DNA of 64,000 bases from Onchocerca volvulus (lineage: Eukaryota; Nematoda; Chromadorea; Rhabditida; Onchocercidae), in assembly GCA_000499405.2 (NCBI GenBank), contig HG738137.1, positions 9,411,459 to 9,475,458 of the forward strand, read 5' to 3'. The notes below the pieces were generated by a model that did not search any database, was not told where the DNA came from, and worked only from the letters and a program-made list of their open reading frames with translations. The position numbers and the translations under genes are program-made. This document shows positions 25,640 through 36,900 of this stretch, one piece after another. Every line of letters begins with the position of its first letter. Position 1 is the first letter of the stretch.

Positions 25640-26400
25640 GCTCGGTCATTTTCAGGTATAAGTTCATTGAATTCATTGTTATTTGTAAAGAATTCTCGTA
25701 TGTTCATTGAAGCATTTTTGAAATATCTTTCATTTCGTTGTAAATTTTGAATGCTTCTTGCGTTCCAATTACGGGTAATATAACATTATCAACATAGAGA
25801 TTTTTCTTAATTTCTAAAGCGGTTTTACCATCAAAAGTTTCTAAATGATAATATCAAGTCAATTTTTTGAATCTAGCTGAAAGTAAGAAGGGGGACGCTA
25901 TTACTCCAAATGGTACTCTTTGAGACCGGTAACATACTAAATTTTTCTTTGTAATTTCTCCTTGAATGTCTTTTGGTCATAAGAACCGAGTACAATTTCT
26001 CTCTGACGGATGTAATTCCAATTGCAAAAAGGCTTTTTCTATATCTGCCATTATGACATTTCTTATCAATTTGAGACGGAACAAAACACCTGCTAAGTCA
26101 GGTAATGTAGTGGGACCACGATAGAACACATTGTTCAGACTTTTTGCTCCATTAATATGGGCTGAAGCATGGTAGACAATTTGGAATTTTGTAGTTTCCT
26201 TTCCTGGAGTTAATACTTCATGATTAGACAAATAATGTAAAACACCTTCTTGGTCCATATTTGTTGTCACTTTCTCAATAATTTTAAATTGTAATTGCTC
26301 TTTGATTATCTCGTTATAACGTTCGGACAAAGACTGGTTGCTTTGAAGTCGTTTGATTAGCTCTTTAATCGTCTATAGCAAAGACCATTATTATCTTGTA
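25640..26400 (-). mobile_element. BEL/Pao LTR retrotransposon reverse transcriptase relic
   Basis: Minus-strand reading gives the RT region of a BEL/Pao element. An open piece (26330-25977) contains KFQIVYHASA, GPTTLPDLAGVLFR and IMADIEKAFLQLELHPSERN (the palm motif preceding the first catalytic aspartate). After frame breaks, [14 protein letters not shown] follows, then NLYVDNVILPV, which corresponds to the YxDD box with the second aspartate position as asparagine. Stops and frameshifts make it non-functional. No LTRs were identified. It abuts a Helitron relic in the same orientation. Confidence 0.88.
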
Positions 26401-26449
26401 AGTTAAGTTACACGCAAAATATAACTGCCCATTGAGAAGCAATCCATTT

Positions 26450-27010
26450 TTAAATCTAAATCGCACAATTCTAAAAATTAGCCCTGAATTTTGTTGATGA
26501 TAATTGCAAACGACAATCGAATTGGAAATTTTAAACTCTTAAATTAAGATGCCATATCCATTAGAATCATAGCAATGTGAAGGAATGAGGACATCTTCAC
26601 CTTTGAAAAATTCTGTCAAGATTGCTGTCTTCTATGATGTTGCTAATTAATTTTTTTTTACCGCAAGCTGCATGAATTGCAAAGTTTGGCTGGCTGACAT
26701 TTCACAACATGATAAATTGGCACGTCGATTTTCAATTGCAGCACGTGTGATGGCATATCTAATAGATTGGTGAATTCAAAAATTCTGTTGGATAATTAAC
26801 CGCTTTATCTCTTCCAAAACAGTATCGACGGACTTGTGTATGACTGCCTTTACTGCAAAGTCTGTGCATCATATTTTTCGTCGCAATTTCATGCAAATCC
26901 TTATCGACTCGGCATCGAGTATTTCAGCGCATATTACATCATTGATTTCGTTTGAAGTAATTTTTTCATAAAGCCAGATTAGAAACTTTGTGTCAAAATG
27001 AACGATGAAC
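26450..27010 (-). mobile_element. Internally deleted Helitron relic (Rep end fused to helicase)
   Basis: On the minus strand from 27010 downwards: HFDTKFLIWLYEKITSNEI followed by NDVICAEILDAES resembles the end of the Helitron-like N/Rep domain (normally ...H.KI.S..EID..ICAEIPD). About 20 codons later comes KSVDTV, then NYPTEF, LDMPSHVLQLK, PAKLCN and FKGEDVLIP of the PIF1-like helicase. The large region normally separating Rep and helicase is missing, and the frame is broken repeatedly. Homologous to the relic at 14.3-15.1 kb. Confidence 0.7.
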
Positions 27011-27560
27011 ATTTGCGACAAAGAAGTAATCCAAAACGACCTAATATTAGATGTCAGGAAGGTAATCCATAAACTCCCTGAACGAAACACTTCATTATAT
27101 ACTATCATGACGTCGAATTCCTTACAAAGCAGAAAATAAGCGAAAAAGCTTAAATTACTCGTTTTATCTATTTAAAAATACATGCCTCTTCGAATGCAAT
27201 GTTGCACGAAGTAACCGTGGTCAATGCAGAAAGTAAGCGTGGTAAACAAATTCTGTCCGCTCATGGAGGCGCACTAAAAAAAAAAGAAAAAGAAAACTTA
27301 GGGTCAAAAAAATTCTGTCCACTGATAAAGGTGTGGTGCAGAGCAGTCAAAAATTTAGTCCGGTCACTTGTTTTTAGATGCTACGGACGTGACACGTCTA
27401 AAGAAGTATGTCTACATTAAAAAGGAACGCCTATTCGAATACAAGGTTGTGTCAAAATTTGAAAGCAATCGGTGGAGAACTTGTAAAGTTATGTGGATAG
27501 TAACAGGGAACATTTGCATTTTTATTTGTATAAAGATCCAAGCAAATTGATCAATAGGAC
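27011..27560 (+). repeat. Helitron-associated repeats, plus orientation
   Basis: 27010-27140 matches the module at 21040-21195 (CGACAAAGA..CAATCCAAAACG, TCGTTATATAC-like, AAAATAAGCG). From 27185 the tail repeat follows: TTCGAATGCAATGTTG, then a second copy at 27430-27545 (CGAATACAAGGTTGTGTC, GAAAGCAATCGG) ending in CATTTTTATTTGTATA. Non-coding. Confidence 0.65.
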
Positions 27561-28646
27561 GTTCTTTTCTTGTCGTTGATGGAGAAGAATAATGTCCAAC
27601 TGAACGTCGGATTGTTGCTATTGTTGGCTCGTTCTGAATTAAATATAAATAAGTATTGCTATAAAAATATCAAATAAATATATTTTAGTCTCTCTCTGTT
27701 TTTTTTTTTTTTTTTGTTATTCCCTTCGTCCATATTATTCTCATTATTCCTGATGGAAAGGTTAACTAGTGAAAAGATGTAGAAAAGTCAAAGAATGCAG
27801 TTATGGTAAACAAGGTTAAGCGGTGTGATCTCTTTTAAAACCAAAAAGCCGAAAGGATGAACATGTCTACCCCCCCGAAACGCTCCTATATGTGGACAAA
27901 CATTCATAAGGTGATGTGCTGGAGAAGGAAGAACCCTGAAGAATTTAAAGGGTCAGATTTTGAAGTTTGAGTCAATTTTAGTTATAGAGTTCGACGCATC
28001 AAGTAAGAATTTTCGGAGATTAAACATTTTGATCAATGGATGTTTAAATTTTTATTTTATAGAAAATAGAAGACTAACAAATCGATAATTAAATAATTTG
28101 TCATGGAAAAAATCCCCTATTTAATTTGATAGTTTTACTTGATAGCTTAATTTGATAGTTTTATAAAGATTGAATTTTAGGAATTATTGAAATAATCCAT
28201 TCACCATTTTCACTCTTTTGTTTTGCAATTTCGTATATGAGATGCTTTTTAGTCATTTATAATTTATGTTACGACTTTGCGAGCGTGTTTACGCGCGCAA
28301 AGGATTCGCATTCAAATGCGATAATTGTATTCAATGTACTTCCCGTCATTTTACGAACTAGTCAATAATTTGTGTCTTTCATTTTTGCATACTTTTTATT
28401 ATTCTATTTATGTAATTTTTTATATATGTCGATTGATTATTAGCTTATTTTATTCAAATTTATTTTACATATATACAAAGTTTATTTTGCGTTACATTAG
28501 ACATAAAATTAAATGTAAGTTTATCTCATATTTTTTCCTCTAGTTTGTAAATTTGCTTTTTCCTTTTTATTTCTCAAAATTATTTTAATTTATATAACAT
28601 TAATATTAAACGTAATATGTCATGTATAATCCTTAAAACAGTATTT
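27561..28646. other. Intergenic DNA upstream of PSF2
   Basis: No gene seen. A further weak tail-like end (GGAGATTAAACATTTTGATC to AAATTTTTATTTTATAGA) is near 28014-28068. The rest is AT-rich and probably includes the PSF2 promoter. Confidence 0.45.
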
Positions 28647-28677
28647 CAGCTAAAACAAGTGAAGGTAAAAGTGCTAG

Positions 28678-30663
28678 ATGATGACGCCGGAACAATGCGA
28701 ATTTCTTGCCGGTAATGAATGGATTCAGGTTTATTTTATGTTTATGCAAAATCTTTAGGTATTTTGCAGATTATAATTAATCTTTAACCTGCTAAAGATT
28801 TCTTGTGACAGGAAATCAACCTTTTTGAAGTCATGGAAGAAAGATTTAAGTCGTAGTTTTTCTCCTGTAACTTTTAAGGTAAAACAAACTTAATAGCTTC
28901 TCGAAAACTTTAAACATAGAATTAATTTTTGCCAAGTTGAATCGAATTCAATGAAAAAAAAAATGTAACAGAAAATAATATATTTATCAGTAACAGTCAG
29001 TTTCATTTTTCAGATAAATCCACAATTTAACTTGGATGAATTACGTCTAATAAGTGGTGATATTGGACCATTCGAAGCTGGTATGCCTATTTGGGTGCCA
29101 CTATGGGTAGCAGTTACTTTAAGAAAACGTCGGAAATGCATCATCATTGTTGGCTTTTATTTTAAACGATTTATCATTGAATTTATCGCAACTGATAGTT
29201 GTTGTGATATAATTCGAAAAAAATCTGATTGTACAACTATGATATTATCTAAAGAAATCTTGATGTTGTCAATATTATTTTTGTTCCAAAAGAAACTCGT
29301 TTATTTTATTCATAGCCACCAGAATGGTTATGTGTAGATGAATTGAAAAAACTTGTAATAGCGGAAAGTGGAACTAATGCATTTGGACAAGTGCCACGAT
29401 TTTATTTAGAAATAGCTCATATGTTCGTACGATATGCCAAAGAAGATCTTCCGGATAGCGATATGGTTTGAAATTTCATTTTTGATAAGATGAATGAAAC
29501 GGATCCCTTAGATCTCATGCTTTAGTACATATTTTCTGCCGGAAGACTAAAGAAATCTTGATCATTATTTTGATCTTAATGATATGTTGAATATCCTACC
29601 AATCAAGATAGTGAGAAGTAATGAGATATTCCTAAAATCATGAATAAAAATGCTTCTAGTAGAAAATCATTTTATCCACTAAACAATGAGCAATGTTCAT
29701 GCATTTACAAGTACAGAATACATGCATAACTGGCAGTAATAAATAAAAAAATGCATAAAATAAAAAGAAGAAACAAGGGATGGGAGATATGTCTGAGACT
29801 GACTGATTCTTAATGAAATATCGATCTCGAAAATGGACAAATTTTGCTTAGTTTCAAAACTCACACTATCTTAAGGTATTTTTATGAATGTTGTACTTAT
29901 ATCTATGTTATTTTAAGAACTGAAATCAATTGTATATATAGAAACCAAGTTTCCCATCCATAAATCCTAAGACAGTTTTTCGCCAGAATCTATGTTATCG
30001 AATCATTAATATAGCTAAGTTATCCAAGCAATGTGCAAAGCAATCGCATTAGTTAAATCCAAGTCAACAAAAGTAATTTCTTATAAAATTGTTTGTAGAC
30101 AAGTATATCATTGTTTGCAGATAAGAGTTTATGTGCAAGACTTATGGGATAAACGGTCTGCGAAGCTCAACAATTCATCGACTAAATTTTTGGGACAGGT
30201 AATATATATCACTGTAATTGTATTAGATAAAAAGAAAGAACAATTTAAGGATAAAAAATTGTCTTAACTATATTTATCAACAATCCCTGATCATTACAAC
30301 TTCATATGTAATACCTAGTTGTAAAAATTATTAAACTAGAAACAGAAAACAGTTATGGAACAATTATTGAGATGAACAGTCCAAATTCTATTAAAATAGA
30401 TAATGGAAAAAGAAAATCAAATGTTTGCAATATTTTATGCAATTTATCTGTGACAATTAAATTTTGCAATAAAAACTAGGCTGCTTTTATCCTATTTACA
30501 GGTGGAATCATGTCATGCAAGAATGGATAATATTACTTTAATGGAAGTGGCATACATTAAACGATCACTAATTATAGCTAGTCGTGAAATTGAGGCGCTT
30601 AACAAATCATTCCATGAATTATCCAGTCAAAGCAATAGTGATCAAAGATATGTGGTAGCTTAA
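28678..30663 (+). CDS. psf-2: GINS complex subunit PSF2
   Basis: Subunit of the GINS tetramer (SLD5-PSF1-PSF2-PSF3), part of the CMG replicative helicase in the nucleus. Five phase-0 exons: 28678-28728, 29014-29148, 29316-29465, 30121-30198, 30502-30663 (TAA); 191 aa, close to the usual ~185. The N-terminus MMTPEQCEFLAGNEWIQ matches the family start. Next come LISGDIGPFEAG, VPLWVAVTLRKRRKC and PPEW, the hallmark PSF2 block; the helical part has VPRFYLEIAHMF and VQDLWDKRSAKL; the last exon has ARMDNITLMEVAYIKR. The initiator is the first of two adjacent ATGs. TTTCAG at 28644-28649 is a likely SL1 acceptor leaving a 28-nt leader. A poly(A) signal lies at 30865-30870. It converges on the ARMC5-like gene. 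Confidence 0.96.
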
Positions 30664-30823
30664 AAAGAAATTTTTGATTACAATTTTCTTTATGTGAAAC
30701 AATATCCGTCCCTAATTTAATTGCTTTTCTATTAAATCATTATCAGGAATAATATCCTGAAGAAAGAATAATTAAAATATTTTTTTATTCAGATCCTCCT
30801 TTGCTTTTCTTTATTCCCCTATT

Positions 30824-30829
30824 TTTATT
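30824..30829 (-). terminator. Poly(A) signal of the ARMC5-like gene (candidate)
   Basis: TTTATT on the plus strand, AATAAA on the minus strand, about 170 bases past the ARMC5-like stop codon. Transcripts cleaved here would overlap the PSF2 3' UTR. Confidence 0.45.
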
Positions 30830-30864
30830 TCTCATGTAGTAACAACTGGAGAGTAATTCTTCGA

Positions 30865-30870
30865 AATAAA
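30865..30870 (+). terminator. Poly(A) signal of PSF2 (candidate)
   Basis: AATAAA about 200 bases past the PSF2 stop codon; the nearest canonical signal on this strand. Confidence 0.5.
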
Positions 30871-30998
30871 ATTACTAATCAGAGCTTCTTTTTGTTTTCA
30901 CTAGACTTAAAGAATCATAATTACATCCATAATTCCCCCAAATAATTAGGATCTTAATTCCGAAAGCACTTTTCAAATGCGTACAGGAAATCATATAT

Positions 30999-33900
30999 TT
31001 ATCGAATGCAACTATAAGTTGTTGTTGTTTCTTCATACTTGATTTTCCTCCGCCGACAGTATGTCATCAAAAATGCCTGCAATATTTCCATTAACGCGTC
31101 CACTGCAACAGAATTACCAGCCACTACTTTTAGCGCCTTAAACATTTGTTCTTCTGTACAACCCCTGAAATAAAAAAAATTAAAAACTCAAAATCCGATC
31201 ATGGATAGCGTTATCATTCGTAATATATTTTCCTGGAGATTTAAAAATTTTTATTCATAATCATCGATAAGTCACTAAATCATTTATAAAAAAGCGCGAT
31301 TTGCATGTCACTTCTTTTTCTTACAACTATATAATGCAGGCTACTTCAAGAAATCTTATTATTAAGGCTTCATTCATAAATAACTTAAATATCAGGCAAT
31401 TGGCATAATTTAAGACAACCATTCTTATAATGTTTCTCATTAAAATTATTCAGAAAAAGAAACCTCAGCAGATAGCTTATACAAGCATCTCTCAGCACAT
31501 TACGCGTATCACTTCCGGTAGAGAGCATAACTTCCAGATAATTCGGCAGTGTCTCACCGGTAATCAAATTTCTGAGCGGACTTTCGTAAGCTAACAATTT
31601 GGAGCTTATTCCTGTGCACAGGTAACGATCCGACAACTGCAAAATTTTTCATTCATAACTATCTATTTATTTATAGGAAGAAATTCAGGTATCTTCTTTT
31701 CACCTTGTGGATTCCCGCAAATATAACATTGGATGAAAGGAAAATTTTCGAAATGCGAAAATACTTATATTAATAGTATTTGATAATTATTAAATTACTT
31801 ATGTTTTCTGGTAATGGCAATAACTACATATCTAATACAGTTAAGTACTTATCAACTGATTTAATTCATGCTGCCAGAGATAAAATTCAGTGGCTGCACA
31901 AACCAAATAAGCATGTTACGATAACAACATAATTTAGAAACATAAAAAGTTGGTACCTTCAGCAAAGCCGGTATATCATTCTCAGTTATTCTCACACACG
32001 ACTTGCCACAGCCACTTAAATAATGCAAAAAAATGGAGAACAAGCGGAAAGGGCACTGTTCTTCCTCTTCATCAAATTCAAATGTATCGCGAAATTGTTC
32101 CGAAAATTTATTCCCAAACATACCCTAAAAACCCATTTAAATTTCCGAAAATTAACTTCATTAAAGAAATAAATTCACCTATAACATTTTGAAGATTAAA
32201 AGTAATTTATCTTTAAAAAAAATCGAAAAAACATCGTTACTCGGAAAACGGACAATTCATCTTAGCTATATTATTAGACTACATCTGTTTACAAAATCCT
32301 CAGAAGCAATTATTCGCAAATAAATGAAACATTAGAAAGTACTGCTGATATAAAAAAATTACAAGTGGAAAACTGAGAAATTTCTCATTATATCTACAAA
32401 ATATGATCTACTTAAAAACTAATGTTTATATACAGCACTTGATAAGTATTTAAAAATATTCACTTTTACTGAATTGTTTAATTGCCTTAATACCTGTACG
32501 CGGATTATGAGATTGAATTCTAATAAAATGTAAAAAATTCACCCGAAAATATTCACTTCCTTCACATAAGCATTTCTTCGGGACAATTTCCATCAGTTTA
32601 CCATATTTAAATTTGATGAATTCTGGTAAACCAGATGCTGTCGGCATGGCTTTTTTTGACAATAAAGTTGCTTCCTTTACAATACATTTACTTAGTGGCA
32701 TCTCTCTAGTGATGTAACTTGAAAGATCATCCCAGATATCATGTAAAGAATTCGTCAATACATCTGATGGGATTAAAAATGACAATGCAACCAAAATTTG
32801 ACGAACTAATGTCGGCTGAAAAAATTAAATCTGACTCAAAAGTCAGAAATTATTAATTAATTTTGTTATTTACGAGATAATAAGTATATAGCAATCAATT
32901 AATATCACTCAGCTCAGCAAGACAGTTTGAATAGCTAAATAGTCCTGTTGTTCTCAGTGATATTAGTTGATTTATTGATTGATTATTATAATTATGATAG
33001 CAGGCTTATATTCGAATGCAGTATGCATACTTCTATTGAAAGAAGCATATGATATTCATCACCAAATCATTTCATCTGGTTAAAATAAGATCACTACTTG
33101 ACAGCTAACACTGATAATTGTTTGTGAAAAAGGAATAATTTATTGAATAAATGAATTTTCACAATTTCCAAAAGCAGCTGCCCTTTCCATTTATTATTAT
33201 TGCAATAATGAGTGCTTTTGATTAAACATGGATCAGACAAACAGACTATATACTTATTTTAAAGCATGATTTTAACTGTAGTGATAAGTAAATAGCTTTA
33301 TTTCTTGCAGATAATACAGAATCTACCTGCTGAAAAGAAAAAAAAAAATCGAATCGTGGCATAATTTTTTACACTTTTGCTTTCAAAGCTTATGCCAAAA
33401 TTATTATTCTTCCAGCTTTCTAAGTATTTATATTTTAGAGTGAAATAAATTAAAAAGATGTATTTGAGAAAGGAAGATGTACCCCTTCACAATACGTTGT
33501 TATCTGCCAGTTTTCTTCATTGCCATCAACCAAAATTTCACGTAGTTTAGCCAAAAGACGTTCAACGGGTTTATGGGTCACTAGCATCCGTTTCCAGTTA
33601 TCGACTCTTCTAAAAAATGTTTAAGGATTATGCATATAATTTTGAGAAAAAAGTTTCGTATTTCACAATTCCAGTTAGAAATAAATAGATCATCTAAAAG
33701 ATTTTGATCTGTAATTGTATATTTAAAGCTAGAGATGGGTATCGAAAACAAGCAAGCAAATAATATTCTGCTCACATAAGCTATTACTCAAAAAGCAACT
33801 AAAGTCTTCAACCCAAAATTGCTTCATGCATGCAATCCAATATAATCGATTCATAAAATTTTATCACGATTATAAATAGCGTAATCATGAATAACCAAAC

Positions 33901-36900
33901 TAAAGAAATCCAAATATTAATAATTCAAAAAACACATTAAACAACATATTTCTAAAAAATACTATTAAGAACATGAGATAGTGATATGATATAATTCCAG
34001 TTTTGAGTGAAAGATAAATCAGTGATAGACATTCTTTTCTTCCTCATCTTTATTTCTCTCAACCACAATTCAATATTTGTAATGCATACGTAATGCATGC
34101 CATATAACGCTATTCCAGAATCCTTTTTTCCTATCTCAAATAGATAATGATACATGAAAAAAATACCTAACGAGATGTAATGTTGCAATACAAGCTTTCA
34201 TTTGTTCAATTTCATCGTTTGATTTGTATATATTTTTAAGTACTTCTAATCCAAACGGTGCATCGATATGAGATGAAAATTCTTCTAACAAAGCATTACC
34301 AAAATCATTTCTTATTGCACATTCTGAACATTGCGTAATTCGTCTGAAAATTCAGACAACTTCAGATGAAAAAAATGAAGAAGTAACTCGTTAATATGAT
34401 ACCAGCTGTTACTTCTGGATGGAATATACTTGAATGCTATTATAAATGATAAGAAATCTAATTTTTCATTAAATTATTACGTTAAATTTTAATATAATAA
34501 AAAATTTTGTTCGTATCTAAAGTTGCGGCAAGAATTCATGAAAAATGAAGATTTATAGTTGAAAAAGAAGGAAAGTTAAGCACTAATATTTTATGAAGAC
34601 TGGATATAAAAATATCTAGAAATAGGAAGATCAAACAACGTTATTCACTAAGAATTTTCGAAATTGGAATTCATTCAATCATTTGGTGGGTTTAACTTTA
34701 ATACTGTGAGCTAGCAACTTCTGTAGAATAACAAGATACGAATAACGATATTCTATTATGTTATATGGATAAATTTACAACCTAGTATTGTACCACAGCA
34801 ACAGAAAAATAAAACGAAGAAGCATACTTTCCAGTTCCACATTTCCGTGTCATTAAGATATGTATGACAAGAGTATGCAACTCTAAACGAGACAAATTTT
34901 CTACAGCTAAACGATGCCGAAAAATTCGTCGTATTGTACGTGGTGCTTTGGAAACCATCGATGGTGCTTCAGCAATGTATCGCAGTAAGGCACTGACAAT
35001 CTGAGAAAAAAAAGCAACATATTGGGTAATAGACGACAATTTGCATTCTTCTAGATTTATGCACTATAAAAGAAGGTTATGTTTCGATTACTTTCTACAT
35101 ACCCCAATTATTTTTTCTTACTTCTTGGAAAACATTATAATCTCTGCTTCTTAATCTGAACTGTTATTCTTTATTCTTCATAATTTTTTTTTCTTAATTT
35201 GCTTAATGTATGCCGTTACTCGTAAAAAAACTTCTAAAAAAAAACTTTCAGCTTATTTTTTTTTATACAGAAAATATGACAAAGTTACTTTTGATGTAAT
35301 CAATCGTTTCATATTAGATTCGCTGTGTGATAGCCAAGCCAAAATGTACAGTTCACCAACGACGAGCTAAAATATCTAATACAATAATATAATATAATAT
35401 AATCTACTTACATAATAACATTAAACATCAAAATATTAAAGCCATATTTTCATATCTGCAAAGATTGTCATTATGAAATACTTTTGGATATTCAAATAGA
35501 ATGCACTCTTATTTCCAAATTAAACTGTTTTCGCTAAATACAATAAAAAAATGCTTCAACTGCATATTCTAATACGTTAAAATAGAAAGTTAAGCTCAAC
35601 ATTTCAAACTATATAATTCTTTACCCAACAGATATTATGACTGGCATAATTATAGAAGTGCTGACAGCAGTTTTCGTTAAAATAAACTAATAACTAGCAT
35701 ATACCTCCGTATTCCTGACAACATGTGAAAAACAACTCAAATTCCTATTATCATTCGTGGATATCGGACGTTCCATGCATTCGATGCATTCATCCATTAG
35801 CGACGTCGATGAACTGCAATTTTCACAGAATAATTTATTTCTGTTGATACAGCATTAACTTTGGTATTCAAAAGTTTCAACGATTTTGGCAAGCGTCCTA
35901 TAGTTAAAGAACATATGACCTGAACATATCTTAATGCTATATATCCGAATTAAATAAGACTCGTATCACTATGAATGAAGCTAAAACATTCTGCTATAAA
36001 GATTGAATATGCTTACCAATATTTAACAAAACTGTTGTATTAACACGATTAACTTGTGACGGGAAGTGAAAAAAAAAAAAAAAAGATGTTTCAAATATTC
36101 CGAAATTTCATTACATCGTAAGCATTACTATTTAATGTTATTGTTGATTATGTTTTGTGTGTTTATTCCTTTTAGCATAACTTAGTATTTTATAATTTGA
36201 CTCTATAATACAATAAAATAGAAGGAAGGAAGAAAGTGAAACAGTGACATTCTTTTTGGGGACATCAGTGGTGAACGCATTCCAGGTGGTGGTGATTGCG
36301 ATGGACTCCAGGAAGATTCCATCAATTTTCTGGATGAAGATGCGTCAGGATCCATAATATGAGTGAGCACTTCAAAGTTCGACGAATGAAGTGGTATTAA
36401 CTGCAAATGATTTTTTCTTTCCTTTTGCAAAAAAAATCGAGATTGTTTAATCATTTTTAAGTTCTAAAATCTAAGGAAAAATGTCCAAACCTAGACATCG
36501 CAATTTCAGAATAATGTTAAAATTGAGGTTAATTCCTTTACTTAGAAAAATAGAAAGTATATATCGAAATCATGTTTGCCACGTTAATTCTTATTCAGAT
36601 TTTTTATAAAATATACTTACCATCATTTTACAACACAAGCATTCTGTTTTATGACGTCCTATTTTGCTGTGAGCTGCACATTCACTTCCCACTCCACTTA
36701 GTAGCGTCTGAAATATACCTACATCAAATAAGAGAAATATTCAAAAAATTTTAGGCCCAATAAATAAAGGAGCAAAAATAAATCGATATTTCCAGTCGTA
36801 AAAATTATATGTAATATGATCTTATTTTAATCAAAATAACAAATGAAGTTAGCTTAGAAGTTGTTAAATTTAAAATAAAATTTATTAACAAATTCACTAA

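Noticed and set aside
32494..32542. Longer version of ARMC5-like exon 17 ending at the ACAG/GTATTA donor
   Set aside because: It ends in phase 1 while the next exon requires phase 0. Using the GTGAAT donor at 32542 gives the BTB-typical SEYFRGMFG sequence.
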